A stretch of 64,000 nt of DNA, taken from Adiantum capillus-veneris. Taxonomy: Eukaryota; Streptophyta; Polypodiopsida; Polypodiales; Pteridaceae. The position numbers were made by a program, and so were the translations under genes. The DNA lies in assembly GCA_014529385.2 (NCBI GenBank), contig CM043966.1:92949087-93013086 (forward strand), written 5' to 3'. Every line of letters begins with the position of its first letter. Within the stretch, counting starts at the first letter, position 1. The notes under the pieces are model-generated. The model had not been told where the DNA came from, made no database searches, and saw only the letters and a program-made list of their open reading frames with translations. This document shows, piece by piece, positions 37,709-49,964 of this stretch.

Positions 37709-38639
37709 TGTCGGCCGGCTGCCAAGCCTCACTATATCGATGATAGCAAAGCAAGAACCACAAACATAAAATGTCAATCCGTGCGACGTAGCTGACCCAA
37801 CTAGTGCATGGAGGCTACAAGAGATGGCCAAAAACCCAATTCTATGTTGCTTCTGCTTATCTAAGTCTCAAGTGTAGATACCAAAAGCTACTTTCTCTAC
37901 TACAATCTTATCCAGACAAATTTGTGTGATTGCAAGTCTCCAAATGCAATGAAACTTAATACCTAGCATGGGCAGGGTATCCTCCACACTCTCATGTGCT
38001 CAAATGTTGTTTCTGACACTTGGACAAAATCACACATAAGATAAACATCCTATTTTAGGGTTTCTGGTTTTTCTCTATAGCTTCCTCTAGACGTGCTCTA
38101 TCTATCCCTAAGGTCAAAATCTAGTTTTATTGCATGTATTGTGCATAGGGAACAAAAATATCTCGTAGACGGGCATGACTAATAGCACACTTTATCGCGA
38201 GAAACTTGCATTAAAAGAGAGATCTTTCACTTGAGAACGCATTGGTATGCTCAAAGCAAGACTGCAATACAGTAATGAGAAAGACAAGAGATTGAAAAAA
38301 CAGTATATAGTCATTGAGTTGCTGCAGTAATGCTTACCCTTTATTATCCAAAACTTAGGTCTTAAAGTTACCAAAAATGGCTTTTATACCTAAGCAAAAG
38401 TTTAACAATGGATTCCTACCTAATTGGGGCTCAGTAAGTCTAAGAGACTGCAAAGAATTATAAATGTGGAAGCCATTGTCCCCTTTAGACTCACTGGTAC
38501 TCAATAACATTACAATAGCTTTGGACTTGCAAGATTTTTCAATTATAAAATGGGCTTGATTACAATCATTAGGCTTGAAAAAGTGTGTGGAGTCCTGCTG
38601 GATGCTCTTCTTTTGCTCTTGTTAGCTGAGCAGCTAACA
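37709..38639 (-). repeat. 3' LTR of element B
   Basis: 931 bp, TGTCGGCCGGCTGCCAAGCC to AGCTAACA, homologous with 54585-55511 over its whole length with many substitutions and small indels. Confidence 0.9.
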
Positions 38640-38653
38640 TTCCCCCCTCCTGG
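38640..38653 (-). promoter_or_regulatory. Polypurine tract of element B
   Basis: Minus strand reads CCAGGAGGGGGGAA directly before the LTR, the standard position for plus-strand DNA priming. Confidence 0.8.
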
Positions 38654-38804
38654 CATGTGTCATCCGTGACACAAATTCTTAGGGTGCTAAGTAGTGGTCG
38701 GGCTTTCGCATCTTCATTCTCTTTGCTTCATTCTCAAGACCTTGTTGGTACTTGATACAGAGATCTTTGTCTTCAATGGACATGAATTTCATGTTGATGG
38801 CATT

Positions 38805-41800
38805 CTTCAGCTCCATTGCTTAATAGCTGACAAACCAATCCCACACGTTTGTGATGATAAGGCCGAAGATCTTTGATCTGTAAGTGAAAAAGCACGTGGA
38901 TAATTCTTCTTCAAATGTCTGCATATAATATGATGGGAGAAACATGGCCCTTGCCTAGAATCCATGAAGGATTTCTTCAGATGGTTAACAAGAGACATCA
39001 CAGCATAGACCTTGTGTACCTTCAAGGAAGTACATCCATGCGGCATCTGTTTGTTCTACCCTATGAAAGGTTTGTAAGCAAGTGAGGAGCATCTTTGCAA
39101 TCTTTACTAGCATAATGCATGCCAAATCTGGGATCCCCCAAAATAGCTGTATAGTCAAAGATAGTGTCTCCACCATGTATGACTCTACAGATTGGTTATT
39201 GGTGGTGGTGGTCCATGGAAACCGGGGGTAATTAAGAAAGGTTGGTCTTTTCTATTGGAGGATAAGGTGTTGTTGCCAATTTTTGACTCTCAAGACCGAG
39301 AAATGCACAGGATCCTGTTTGATAAGTATTGATGCATTTGTGAACATAATGAGATACCTGGGATTCCGGTTAAGCCAGATCTTATTTGGATGTTGTAGTG
39401 AAGGATTGGCCTGGAGATCCTTGAGTAGTCTTTCTCTGATTTAGAGGACTTCAAATTTAATGAGAGGTTTAGGGAGAGCTTGTTGATGCCATGTTTCATT
39501 GATTGTGGAGGGCATGAGTAGATTAACATTGATTGAGTGTATAATTCTTTCTTCCCATTGCATTTCCTCCTTCCAAATGGTCTCCATTTCCTCTTCTATC
39601 TTCTTCTTCAAAATGGCCTCCTTCTCAAAAGCGAGGCTCTTTGGAGTAGTGGAAGGTTCTAATTTTGTAGGAGAAATTTCAATCTCTAGAAGACTGTTCT
39701 CTTCTGATGTTAGCACTTCCAGATCCATGAACTGAAGGGTATCCTTATCTTGCATTGCGGTAGTGATTTGCTCATCTCTTGACATGGTTTCATGTGTCAC
39801 GGTAGCTTCTTTAGACTTTCTTAACTCCTCATTAAGATGATAAATCTACCTTTGGTAGTTTTCTTCTCACTGCATGAAGCTGATTGACAATTCTCTTCTT
39901 TGCATGTTCTCAAGCTTTAGCTCCATCTCTAAGTTCTTAACCTTCTATTCCACTGCTTTGTATGCATGATTTGTGCCCTATAATGTGGCTATTGTAGGGT
40001 TTTCCTTGAGCTAGTTGAGTAATGTATTTTGCTCTTGGCACCTGGATTCTGATTGCACCAACCGAGTATTAGCAATGTTCAGCTGGATTTGGAGCTTGTT
40101 GCTTGTTGAAGTAGATTCCTGTAGAGCTAAAGTGGCCTTTGTGTCTTGGTTCTTGTGTTGCTAATTTCTTGTCTAGAGAGTTTCCAAATTGGCTATGGTC
40201 TTGGCAATTTTTTTAGTCAATTCATGTTCTTTGAATTCCATGGCTTCTTTGTATGACTCAACATATGTATTGGCCAAGTTGAGCCTTTCCTCACAGAGCT
40301 ACAAGCACCTGTATACACTATGTAGATGTTGGTGGCGAGCATATATTTCTTCCTTCATTTGGTCTATCACATTATGTGCATACTATGTATATTCATCTAT
40401 TTCCTCTATATTCTCCATTGTTCTTGTGTTTCTTGCTTTTGTTGGCAGATCCAACTGTGTGTCTTGAGCCTTAGTGATTGGCTTAAGTGTGTCTTGAGCC
40501 TCAGTATGATTGGCTCATTTGGTTGGTTGGCTTGAGTATTTGGTGTCTTTGTGGGACTCATTGGTTCATCTTCTTGTTCCTTGACAGTCTCTATGAGTGG
40601 TTTGGTATCTAGTTCCATAATGTTACCAATGGGAGTGGCCTCCTCTGGTTGTGGTTGTGTTGTAGTCTCTGGCTGTGTTGGTGCACTTATGGGAGAGAGG
40701 TGCGGAACTTCCGCAGTAGGGTTGACTAGTTCTTTGGGTGAACTCTCATGAGGTTGTGTTTTGGCTTCTTCTTGTGCATGGACATGTTCTCATTGTTGTT
40801 CTTCTTTATGGTAGAGATGATCTAGGCTAGCCCAAGGATCATCCTTTTCATTGAACATTGTGTGTTTGGTTCAAATTTTGATTCTTCTTGGAGATGGTTT
40901 CCACTTATCCTCAAAATCTCCTTTGAGCCCTCTATCTAGCTCAAAATCCACCTTCTCTCATTTGAGTCTTGCTACCCTTTGTGTTGGTTTTTCAATAACT
41001 ACTATTGGCCTATGTTTCTTGGTCTGTTTTGCTTCATCCACCTTAGCTTTCCCTTTCTCTTTTCTTTTTCTTTCAAGAAGAGTGTCCTCCTCTTCTTGCA
41101 CTTCCTTCTCTTTGTTACCTTCCTCTTTTGTTGCTGCGGATGTGGGTTCTTGAACTAGGACATCAACTAATTGAGTCTGCAGTCTTGTTGCCACTGGTGG
41201 AGCCCGTGTTTTTACTTCTAGATCCTCATCTCTTTTGTTGAGAAACCATAAATTTTTCTTTGGGACAAATGGTAGATGCTCTACTTGGCCTATAGCGTGA
41301 TAGGGAATTCTAGTGAGCACTTTTTGAGATCCCAAAAATGTGATGTTCTTTGGCTTCTTCACATGAGTGAGGGTTGTGTAGATGTATTATGCATTGTTCA
41401 CCTCTGTCATACCCTCTTTGGTTTTTATGCTTGTGTGAAGGTGGAAACCACGGCATGATTGGGAAATGTATATCAATGAAGTGAAAATGTTGGTGATAGA
41501 GCCACAGTGCCCGCTCTATTTCCCTTTGCTTCAACTTTGAAAAGGAGGATGATCGGCTGGTGAAAATGCTGCTAGTTGGTAATTGTCTGTCCCTCATAGG
41601 TTTTCCTCCTTTTTGAAGCTTGAATGCTTCTGTCACCTGGTCTTTTGATATGCTAACTTTGATCGGAGAGCCATTGAGGTCACATATTGTGGCTCCTCCT
41701 TCCTCAGTGATGTTGAGCAAGAGCTCATACACTCTTTTGTAATCAACACCGCAGGGGTCCATCTCTATATAGTCCTTAAGGCCAATCTTCTCCCAACATG

Positions 41801-42040
41801 GTCGGATTGCATGTTCTTTGATGAGGTTATGAGCTTCCCTTGGTAGCATCTATACTTTGACTTTGGTTCCATGAGTGCAATGATCCATGGTAGATAGTGA
41901 CATGTTGGCTATCCAATTGGTCTTTTGCCAACTAAGTGACATTTGCCTCTCTCAGGAAGTCTTCCTCCATCTGATATGGTGGGAGTTCAGCAAATTTTAG
42001 CTTCATGGTCTTTTTCTTCTGAGCTGCCAATGTAGATGAG
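38805..42040 (-). pseudogene. Element B coding region, unknown protein, broken
   Basis: About 1000 codons in at least three frame segments. It starts near 42010-42040 (KLKFAELPPYQMEEDFL). The best open piece is 41310-41849 (179 codons, with VYELLLNITEEGGATICDLN), then after a frameshift comes 40958-41362 (KEKEVQEEEDTLLERKRKEK, basic/acidic low complexity). Next are a Pro/Thr/Gln-rich segment (40406-40750), a Glu/Lys/Leu-rich coiled-coil-like stretch (about 39800-40400) and an open end 39441-39800. No gag, knuckle, protease or polymerase motif was found. Proteins of this style occur in plant non-autonomous LTR elements, but I cannot name a family. Confidence 0.5.
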
Positions 42041-42158
42041 AGAGAAGTTGACAATGTATCAGCACATTCAGAGATTAGACCATGCTAGCAAGTTACAACC
42101 AAGTAGCACAACTAAATGAGCAAAAATGAGCCCTAAAAATTCTAATTTTGGCAAAATC

Positions 42159-42180
42159 TATCTTCGGCACGCCTAAGATG
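42159..42180. repeat. Leader palindrome 1
   Basis: Core ATCTTCGGCACGCCTAAGAT. Sense (minus-strand) RNA pairs with one mismatch and one G.U pair. Confidence 0.85.
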
Positions 42181-42454
42181 CATATGGGTGTAGGTGCATG
42201 CAAAAATGGTGTCAGATGGACTGTATATAAAATATAAGTGTTGGTGGCGATCTACAAGAATCTTGAGAGCTTTTGGACTTTTATGATGGGAGATGTGAAC
42301 AATTATATGTCCGCTTGACCGCATTCTATACTTTTGGTAATTGACCAATTCAAGATTTGTCAAACTTGATGAAACTTGGGCAAGTGTTTAATGTGACCAC
42401 TATGTACATATATGTGTATCATAGATGCAAGTTAGGCTCTTCCATTGCCATTTC

Positions 42455-42476
42455 TATCTTAGGCGCACCTAAGATA
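42455..42476. repeat. Leader palindrome 2
   Basis: Core ATCTTAGGCGCACCTAAGAT. All ten pairs form in minus-strand RNA, one of them G.U. Confidence 0.9.
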
Positions 42477-42739
42477 AAAAGAGGTGATTTAGGGTCATTT
42501 ATTATTTTTGGTACTCCGATGGGTCCTAGAGCATTTATTATTGATGATGGGTGAAGCTGGGTTTAATTTGACAAGCTAAAAGTAAGAATTGGGCATTGAT
42601 GGCTATGGGATGTGGCACAATGCGTTTTATGAGTATTTGCATGAAAAAAGTGTTACAGTGCGATGTAGTGCTTGTGATGGGGAGGGAAAACATGCTAGTG
42701 TAGAAGTGGGTGTTAAAAAATGGTGCCATGCTAGTGAGT

Positions 42740-42761
42740 CATCTTTGGTGCACCAAAGATA
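42740..42761. repeat. Leader palindrome 3 (perfect)
   Basis: Core ATCTTTGGTGCACCAAAGAT is a perfect 20-bp palindrome. Confidence 0.95.
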
Positions 42762-43171
42762 GAAGTTACACTTTATTGCACTTTAGGCCTTGCTTTTGCC
42801 CTATCTAGCTTCTACTAGGTCAATTTTGGTGGTTGGAACCCTTGGTTTGTTTGTTGGTAGCTGATCTAGTTCTCAATAAGGTTGACCATATTCTGCCAAT
42901 TGGGGTTTGACTTGTAGTCACTAATCACTAGTTATTTACTCCCTGGAGGTTGGCAGAGGTTCAATATGGTGTAGAGAGTGTCCCCCTTGACTTTGACGTG
43001 AGTTGGGTCAAGACTTTTCATTGTGGTGCAAAATGTCGCTTTGCAGTGTGAATATGGTCTTTTTGTCCTATACAAATGACTGAGTCTCAGTTACACCTCT
43101 AAATTTCCGGAGTTCCTTATCATGATGGCCTCAAAACATTTGTAAATTTTGCTCGACCCCATCTGACTCCT

Positions 43172-43193
43172 TATCTTTGACACGTCGAAGATG
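43172..43193. repeat. Leader palindrome 4
   Basis: Core ATCTTTGACACGTCGAAGAT. The inner GG..CC of the other copies is replaced by GA..TC, which keeps pairing on both sides. Confidence 0.8.
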
Positions 43194-44435
43194 CTAGGTC
43201 AGATTTTTTGACTCCCTTTGCATTTTTGAGCTTAGCTAGGTGTTGTCCCCCTAGTGATGAGCCTCTGGTTCAGTTTTGGTGCAATTTGGGTGTCAAGTGT
43301 AGCCAGTGTTAGCATTTTTTCCCCTAACCGTTTTGAGATTTCCATGTGTTGTCGTGCCCCTTATAGCTCCTGTGGTTGACAATGTGGTAATCAAAACACT
43401 TCTAGATGTAGTTAGGAACTTACCCCTCATGGCTGGAGTGAGTAAGAGTTAGCAGAAGGCAGTGCATAGGAGAGCGTAGAAGATTGCGAAGTCGACCACT
43501 CAGAGCTCTTTTTTCAAGGTCTAGAATGCGAATGAGATAAGTATTGGCCTACAGGGCTATACATACCTAGACTTTCCCCACACCTCCCCTCAATTACCTA
43601 CCCAATGAGCTCATTAGGTCTAATTGCATACTCTCAAATTGAAAATTTTTGAAAACTGACATCTGTCGATCATTCTGTCGTGATTTGTCCAAGATGCCTA
43701 GTCAGCGAAAGAGGCCGCTAAACTTTTTTATCCGATTTGCTTCAAAAAATTTGTCTCCCCTTGAACTTTGAGATTTGACATTTGAAGTCGAAATCCAATT
43801 CTGACATTCTTGCTTACTTCTTTTATTTATTTTGGATTTTATTAGTTTTAATTAGAAAAAATTAAAGCAAACTAGCTAAACCACTTTAAAAAATTATATT
43901 CGATACTTGAAAATCTCTAAAACACTTCCACTCTTATTATTCAGCCATATTTTTGTGGATTGCTCCATTTTTATCATGATTGTGGCCAAATTACACACTA
44001 ACAAATGAAATTGTACTATATTATAATCATTAGAAGATATGTACAATATACACACACCTAGGGGCTATCATATGGAAATCCCCATTCATCTCATTATTAG
44101 CGCAATCACTTAATTGGTTCAACAAAAATCAGACCTTAACACACAATTGTGTCAAATCATTGCCCTTTTTACTTTCCAGATTCATATGCTTCTGATCTTT
44201 TCAGATTGTCTCCCCCCCTCCAGGCTCCAATTCATCCATGGTTGTGCAGTGTAGATGGTAGAAAGTTTTTTCTATGCATGGCCCTGATTGGCCCTATTAT
44301 GTTGTGGAGGTCAATGCAAATAAAATCATTATGTTGTGCAAGAAGTGGGTCTTCAGTATGGTACTCAAGGGTTTTTTATGTCGAGGTATCCTGTTGCTGG
44401 ACTCTTTTGAAGAGAAAATTTTGCAGCAATTGAGA

Positions 44436-47010
44436 TCATCGTTCTTTGATAGTGCAATATGCATTGTCTAGTGTATTGTTTGGATATAATGGTCTGTGTA
44501 GTTGTGAGTGCCTTGACTTTAGGTACCCACTTATACCTGAATGTAGCCGGCTTGACTTGCTGTAGGGTTTTTGGTACCTATTGTTGAACTTGTTTGCCGT
44601 GAATATTTTGTCTTTTTGTGGCTGTACTTTGCTTTCTTGGTTTCCATATCCATGTCCTCTTGAGTAGCAGAGACTTCTGTTGAGCAGGTGGATGTAATGT
44701 TTTTTCTTTAAAGTTGTCGAGACGATGTGTAACAGTCTTTTTGGCACCCATACTTGTTGAGGTTGGTTCTTGAGTTGGCTCTTGGGTACCCAAATTTTCT
44801 TGAATCCTTTCATAGGCTGGCTAGAAGCAACTGGCTAGAAGCAATCAACCTGGTTTCTCCACCGCATGTGGCCCTTCTTCAAATACCACATACCAACTGG
44901 TGAGTATTTTCTTTGCTTTGGATCATAGAGTCTATAAGCCTTAGACTCTTCACTCTATCCGAGAAATACGCACTTCTTGCTTTTGGCTTCCAACTTTGTT
45001 CTTTGTGAATCACAAATATGTGCATAGCAGAAACACCCAAATGTTTTGAAATGCAAGACCAAAGGTTTTTTACCAGAATAGGCTTCTTGAGGCATTTTCC
45101 CTTTCAAAGCCTTTGTGAAGCTTCAATTGAGAATGTACTTACTGCTTTGGCCCAAAAAGAATCTGGCAAGCCCTTGGCTTTGAGCATACACCTTGTCATT
45201 TCTACCACCATCCAATTCTGACGCTCCACAACTCCATTCTGTTGTGGTGTGTAAGTTGTAGTAAGGTGATGTTTTATGCCATGCTCATTGTAGTAGTTGT
45301 TTAATTCATTTGAGATAAATTCTCCTCCTCAATCTGTGCAAAGCTTCTTCACCTTCTTTCCTGTTTCATTTTCTATAGCTTTTACCACATTTTAAACTTT
45401 CCAAAAGCTTCATACTTCTCACAAATAAAATACACCCACATCTTTCTACTAAATTCATTGACTAACAGAAAAAAGTAGAAAGATCCACCCAAAACGGACG
45501 TAGAAATTTTACCACAGAGATTCACATGTACCAACCCTAGAGGAGACTGAGCTCGATTGCTACTCTCTTGTGGAAATGACTTTCTTTGTTGCTTGCCCAT
45601 CATGCAAGCTTCACAAACTTCATTCATATATGAGATTTGAGGCATGTGTGCCACCATCCCAGATTTTTGCATCTCTTTTAGCATAGCAATGCTTAAGTGA
45701 CCAAATCTCTCATGCCATAATTGAGTTGTACCTTTTTCTCTAGTGACCATAAGAGCAAAAAAATTTGTAGAGGTTGCACCTTACACCCTTTCCCAGTGTG
45801 TTGCCTTTAGAATCCAAGATTTCTGCTCCACTTTTCTTGAAATGGACTTCAAGATCACGATCAGTGATTGCAGCAATGGACAATAAATTCTTCTTGATTT
45901 TAGGCACGTACAACACATTAGAGAGCTAAAAAAGAAATTATCTCAGACCCTTCGGATGGACATTTGTCATTATTCCCAACAATTACACTTAAGGATTCCT
46001 GTAGAGGCTTCCAAGAACTATACCAGTCTTTCTTACTAGTCATATGTCGGGATGCACCACTATCCAAAATCCAAGAATCATCAAAAAGCGGAGTTTGTGC
46101 TGATGATGAGTATACCTCTTCTATGACGGACCATAGTTCAAGGTTTGTCCCAGCATTGTTGGCGGATTCTCTTTCCTTCCAAGAATCTTTCATGGTGTCG
46201 TTCTTCTCATCTGCTTTCTTCTTTCTATAGTCTTTAATAGCATGACCCTTCTTCTCACAGTAAAAACAGCTACCTCAAAATTTCATCTTCTTGGGATTCT
46301 TCTTAAAAGCATTTGACGTAGTCCCCTTGCCTTTTGCATTGGCTGTGAAGGCAGAATCACCTCCATTATCCATGGTCCTGAGTTGCACCTCCTCTTCAAG
46401 CAACATTGCAATCCGTTCTTCACACATAAGAGGGTTTGGATGAACCTGAGTGTTGAGTGCCGTAACAAGACCATCATATCTTGCCGAAATTATGTGAATG
46501 CAGGATCGAGCTAAATCTTCCAGAGAAATAGCCACACCAATGGCAGCTACTTAATCTTGGAGGTCCTTAATCCGCTTGATAAAGGCCTCCACCTTCTCTC
46601 CATCAGCACTCATATTGGCGAGCCTATATGTTCCAAGCTTCATGTGCTTTAGTGGTATGATGAACCAAAGTGAGGACAAAATCACTTACACAGATGACAC
46701 TTACACAAAATCACTTACACACATGACAATAGCGCATAATGCATCTGCATTCCTTCTTTTCAGGCACGTAGAAGAGTAGCATCCGAGGGAATTACAGTGC
46801 TTGGATTTGTCAGATCATATGTTTTAGTGGGCTCTGGTCTGCACCATTTGGCCCCAACACTGTATCCAGCAATTCATATAAATCTAGAATTTAGGAAATT
46901 TTGAATTTCCACAATGTGTAGTTGTGCCATTAAGCTTTCCTTTGGTAAATGCTAGTGGACAAATGCGAAGCAGAGTAGCATCCGCAGCAGCACTTAAAGA
47001 TGCCAACATA
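44436..47010 (-). pseudogene. Copia C gag-protease-integrase relic
   Basis: Gag text near 46890 (LWKFKIS) and 46275-46535 (ISARYDGLVTALNTQVHPNP). A zinc knuckle near 46205-46270 has its last cysteine replaced by tyrosine (CFYCEKKGHAIKDY). Protease WILDSGASRHMTS lies in 45918-46193. GAG-pre-integrase and integrase start in 45382-45750 (LWHERFGHLSIAML, CEACMMGKQ, LVHVNLCG, where the usual Asp of HSD has been lost). The integrase end with TPQQNGVVER lies near 45230. Below about 44830 only low-similarity text with two WVPK motifs remains. Many stops. Confidence 0.8.
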
Positions 47011-47070
47011 ATTGATTTTGCGAAGTAATATAAGTACTTCTCGTACTTTCTTAGCTACGAGCACCTAGTT

Positions 47071-47081
47071 CTCTAATACCA
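47071..47081 (-). promoter_or_regulatory. Primer-binding site of copia C
   Basis: Minus strand TGGTATTAGAG abuts the LTR end. It is the initiator-Met type site with one base changed. Confidence 0.75.
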
Positions 47082-47810
47082 TGTAAGAAATGTGGAATAC
47101 AGTAAGGATCTAGTAGCAAGGAGAGTAGAGAGAGATACGATGCAAAGTAAATTAGTGGCAAATCAAACATTAGATGAGCACACTATATCAAAATGATGGC
47201 GTCATTCACCCATACGCTCTCAAGGTAGAGCTTAGATGGCGATTTAGACAACTAGAGCAAGTAGGAATACAAGGGATTAACAATCCTTCAACAAGGATGT
47301 GTTGTGTGTGTCAAGTGTGCACATCGTTCTACCAAATTACTCATGAGAAGGCCTTCTTATATAGATGTAAGGGAGACTCTAAACGTCCATGTGTAGCCAC
47401 CCTTAGATAGCCAAGTCCAAGTAGACCTTGGGCATGTGTCCATGTGTGTGGCTACCTTTGTGTAACCAAGTCCAAGTAGGATTCTCCCATGCACCCATGT
47501 GGAGATGATTTTGAGTAGACAAGTCCTCCTAGAACTCAGCCATCACCCAAGGAAATCCGGCCACCGACCCCACCGGCCAAAGACCACGGACAACCGGCCA
47601 CTAGACGGCCATTTTTCGAGTGTCTTCTGATCGTCGGCCGGCCAAGATATTTTGACAAAAGGAATACTCCAATAAATAAAAAGTATCGGGTTGGCCTTGA
47701 ATTTGCTCCATACCATCCACGATCACAAATAGAGATCTCATCAGCGTGCAAAGCTGGAATCCACCAAATATATATGCACCATTGGCTTCTCCTCATAAGG
47801 AGGCCTTACA
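47082..47810 (-). repeat. 5' LTR of copia C
   Basis: Ends carry the inverted repeat TGTAAG/CTTACA (TGTAAGAA at 47082, GCCTTACA ending at 47810). A minus-strand TATATAAG lies near 47355-47365. The outer end is set by the terminal repeat only, since no partner LTR was found. Confidence 0.55.
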
Positions 47811-48374
47811 AACTATGCAGCATATATTGTGGTGGCAAAACTGAGAGGTGTGGACAGTGCAAGCATACCAACAAACCTGAGTTTTGTATTTGTTGGTCTG
47901 AAAGAAAGTCAAGATATGCTTGAATCTGAGTGAGGTCCCTGCTCCCGATTGAGTCGAAAAGGAAGACATGTTTGAGCTTGAGTCGGAGTAAGTGTCTGGC
48001 ACTTCTTCCGCAATAGTTTCTAATGGTCTCCCTTGGTTTACACTCTCTTATGTGGATGCTCTGCTCCTATTCTCTCCTAAGTCATCAAGTTTCCCAAAAC
48101 ACTACCAAATCTTAGGTTCATATATGAATTTATTCACTCAATTGAATTGATACTTTAAACCTGGAAATGTGGCCTTGATTTCGACCGCAATGCTTTGGCT
48201 TGTGTCTCAATTCATCACCAAGTCGCAAGCCCCTGCACACCAACACTTAAAATCGTATGTGATTCCATAATTTAACGTCAATTTGGTCAATAAGAGGTCA
48301 AAAAGATACAAAATTTCCTTTCTCTATTCCTCAATAGACTCTTTATGCAAAAAAGACGTAAATTTTGCTCATAC

Positions 48375-48396
48375 TATCTTAGGCGCGCTAAAGATA
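48375..48396. repeat. Leader palindrome 5
   Basis: Core ATCTTAGGCGCGCTAAAGAT. This is the one copy that pairs slightly better in plus-strand than in minus-strand RNA. Confidence 0.8.
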
Positions 48397-48511
48397 TCTG
48401 CACTCATAGGTAGGCCCAATTTCAACTTTCAACTCATAAAAGGAGTCCTTATGGCTTGATAAAAACAACCCTAATATCAAATTTGCAAAATTACTTCCGT
48501 GGTGTGAGATT

Positions 48512-48533
48512 TATCTTTAGCGCACCGAAGATA
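48512..48533. repeat. Leader palindrome 6
   Basis: Core ATCTTTAGCGCACCGAAGAT. One mismatch in minus-strand RNA, two in plus-strand RNA. Lies about 200 bp left of copia B. Confidence 0.85.
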
Positions 48534-48734
48534 AATCTTCTTCTTTTTCACTTTTTTCTTGCAATTTGTGGCTTGGGTTGGGTTCTTCAAGGGATTTCAA
48601 GCTTGTACCATGAATTTCACAAATTTTTGACCACTTACCAATGTTTTTAGCTCTTTTCAAACATGAAGGCTGGTTTTCCCAATTCGCTTGGTGTATTGAT
48701 TTTGTACATCTCCAATTTTGATGGAACTTGCCTA

Positions 48735-48739
48735 GGAGC
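48735..48739. repeat. Target-site duplication of copia B, left (GGAGC)
   Basis: Matches 53915-53919 exactly. Confidence 0.92.
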
Positions 48740-48966
48740 TGTTGGAATTAGGGTTGCAGAGAAACACCCACAGCTTGGAGAAGACGAAGGAAGCTCAAGG
48801 CACACAATAGAGAGTGTATTCCTTAGTGTGCAATGGAAAGATAGATAGCCCTAGAGTGATGGGCGTATATACAATGCACGGGGGAAAAAACCTCCTAAAG
48901 AGGGAAAAAATGCCTCGGCGGTCCTAGTGTGTTCACACACATCACTACCACATGTATATGGTAACA
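48740..48966 (-). repeat. 3' LTR of copia B
   Basis: 227 bp, TGTTGGAATTAGGG to TATGGTAACA. The only difference from the partner LTR is T versus C in ATGCCYCGGCGG. Confidence 0.96.
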
Positions 48967-48980
48967 AATCCCCCCTGGAG
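48967..48980 (-). promoter_or_regulatory. Polypurine tract of copia B
   Basis: Minus strand CTCCAGGGGGGATT directly precedes the LTR. Confidence 0.8.
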
Positions 48981-49040
48981 TGATGCGTGAACGAGAGCTG
49001 GCACATGAGTAAAGGGAAGTGCCATGCCCTGAGGACAGGA

Positions 49041-49964
49041 TCAGTCCACAAAGGGGAGTAAGCCCAAAGCTTTGCGGAAAGCTTCAAGCTTCTCACGAGA
49101 CAATGCCTTTGTGAAAAGATCTGCAAGGTTGTCCTCTGTTGGCACATAAGCCAAGCTGATCTCTCCTGCTGAGAGCCTCTCCCTGACGTAGTGGTAATGC
49201 ACCTCAATGTGCTTTGTGCGAGCGCAAAAACATGGGTTCCTCGCAACTGCCAATGCGCTCTGACTGTCAATGTAGATAGTGTTGGCAGTGTCCTGTCCAA
49301 CACCCAAGTCAGCCATAAGGCGTCTGAGCCATACACACTCAACCGTAGCTGTGAAGACTGCCCTGTACTCAGCCTCACAACTCGAAGTGGCCACAGTAGG
49401 TTGCTTCTTGCTCAACCATGATATACATGAACTGCCAAGCATGAAACAAAAACCACTTGTGGACACTCGCGTGTTAAAACAACCAGCCCAATCTGAGTCC
49501 GAAAAAGCATGTAAGTCTGGCGGCAATGATCCCCCCTTGGGATAAAACAAGCCAAGATGTAAAGTGCCACTAAGGTAGCGGAAAATCCTCTTGACAGCCT
49601 GCCAATGCTTAGACCCTGGGCTATGCATAAATCTGCTGACCTGCGAGACTGCAAACTGAATATCTGGTCTCGTGTTGCATACATAAATGAGGCAGCCAAC
49701 AGCAGTTTGGTAAAGAGTGACATCAGCAGGATCGCCAGCATCATGTAGACTCAACTTCAAACCTGTTTCCATGGGAGTGGCAATAGGTTTGCAATCCTCA
49801 AGTCCAAACTTACATAGCAATGTCTCTATGTAACTTTTTTGACACAAGGCAATACCACCATCACACTGCTTAAACTGTATACCCAAGTAATGATGCAACA
49901 GCCCCAAATCTTTCATCTTGAAAGTAGCATTCAAATCAGCCTTAAACAGCAATATGTCTCTCAT
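49041..49964 (-). CDS. Copia B RT thumb and RNase H (frameshifted continuation)
   Basis: Continues the polyprotein in another frame from the shift near 49960. It contains MKDLGLLHHYLGIQFK and the copia RT connection, then RNase H with DSDWAGC, SSCEAEYRAV, YIDSQSALAVARNP and TKHIEVHYHYVRE. It ends normally at LPFVD with a TGA stop, 74 bases from the LTR. All hallmark RNase H acidic residues appear kept. The ATG shown is only the first in this frame. In a functional copy this part would be made as the C-terminal end of the polyprotein. Confidence 0.9.
   Translation of the reverse strand: MRDILLFKADLNATFKMKDLGLLHHYLGIQFKQCDGGIALCQKSYIETLLCKFGLEDCKPIATPMETGLKLSLHDAGDPADVTLYQTAVGCLIYVCNTRPDIQFAVSQVSRFMHSPGSKHWQAVKRIFRYLSGTLHLGLFYPKGGSLPPDLHAFSDSDWAGCFNTRVSTSGFCFMLGSSCISWLSKKQPTVATSSCEAEYRAVFTATVECVWLRRLMADLGVGQDTANTIYIDSQSALAVARNPCFCARTKHIEVHYHYVRERLSAGEISLAYVPTEDNLADLFTKALSREKLEAFRKALGLLPFVD

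Larger units (their letters stand above)
44430..47810 (-). mobile_element. Truncated copia element (copia C) in leader of element B
   Basis: 5' LTR (47082-47810), PBS, gag, protease and integrase in copia order on the minus strand, but no RT, RNase H or second LTR. The 3' half has been lost. It lies between leader palindromes 4 and 5 and so interrupts the leader of element B. Confidence 0.75.

Noticed and set aside
44149-44471. Plus-strand ORFs of 94 and 65 codons
   Set aside because: No domain recognised, overlapping frames, located beside a truncated copia.
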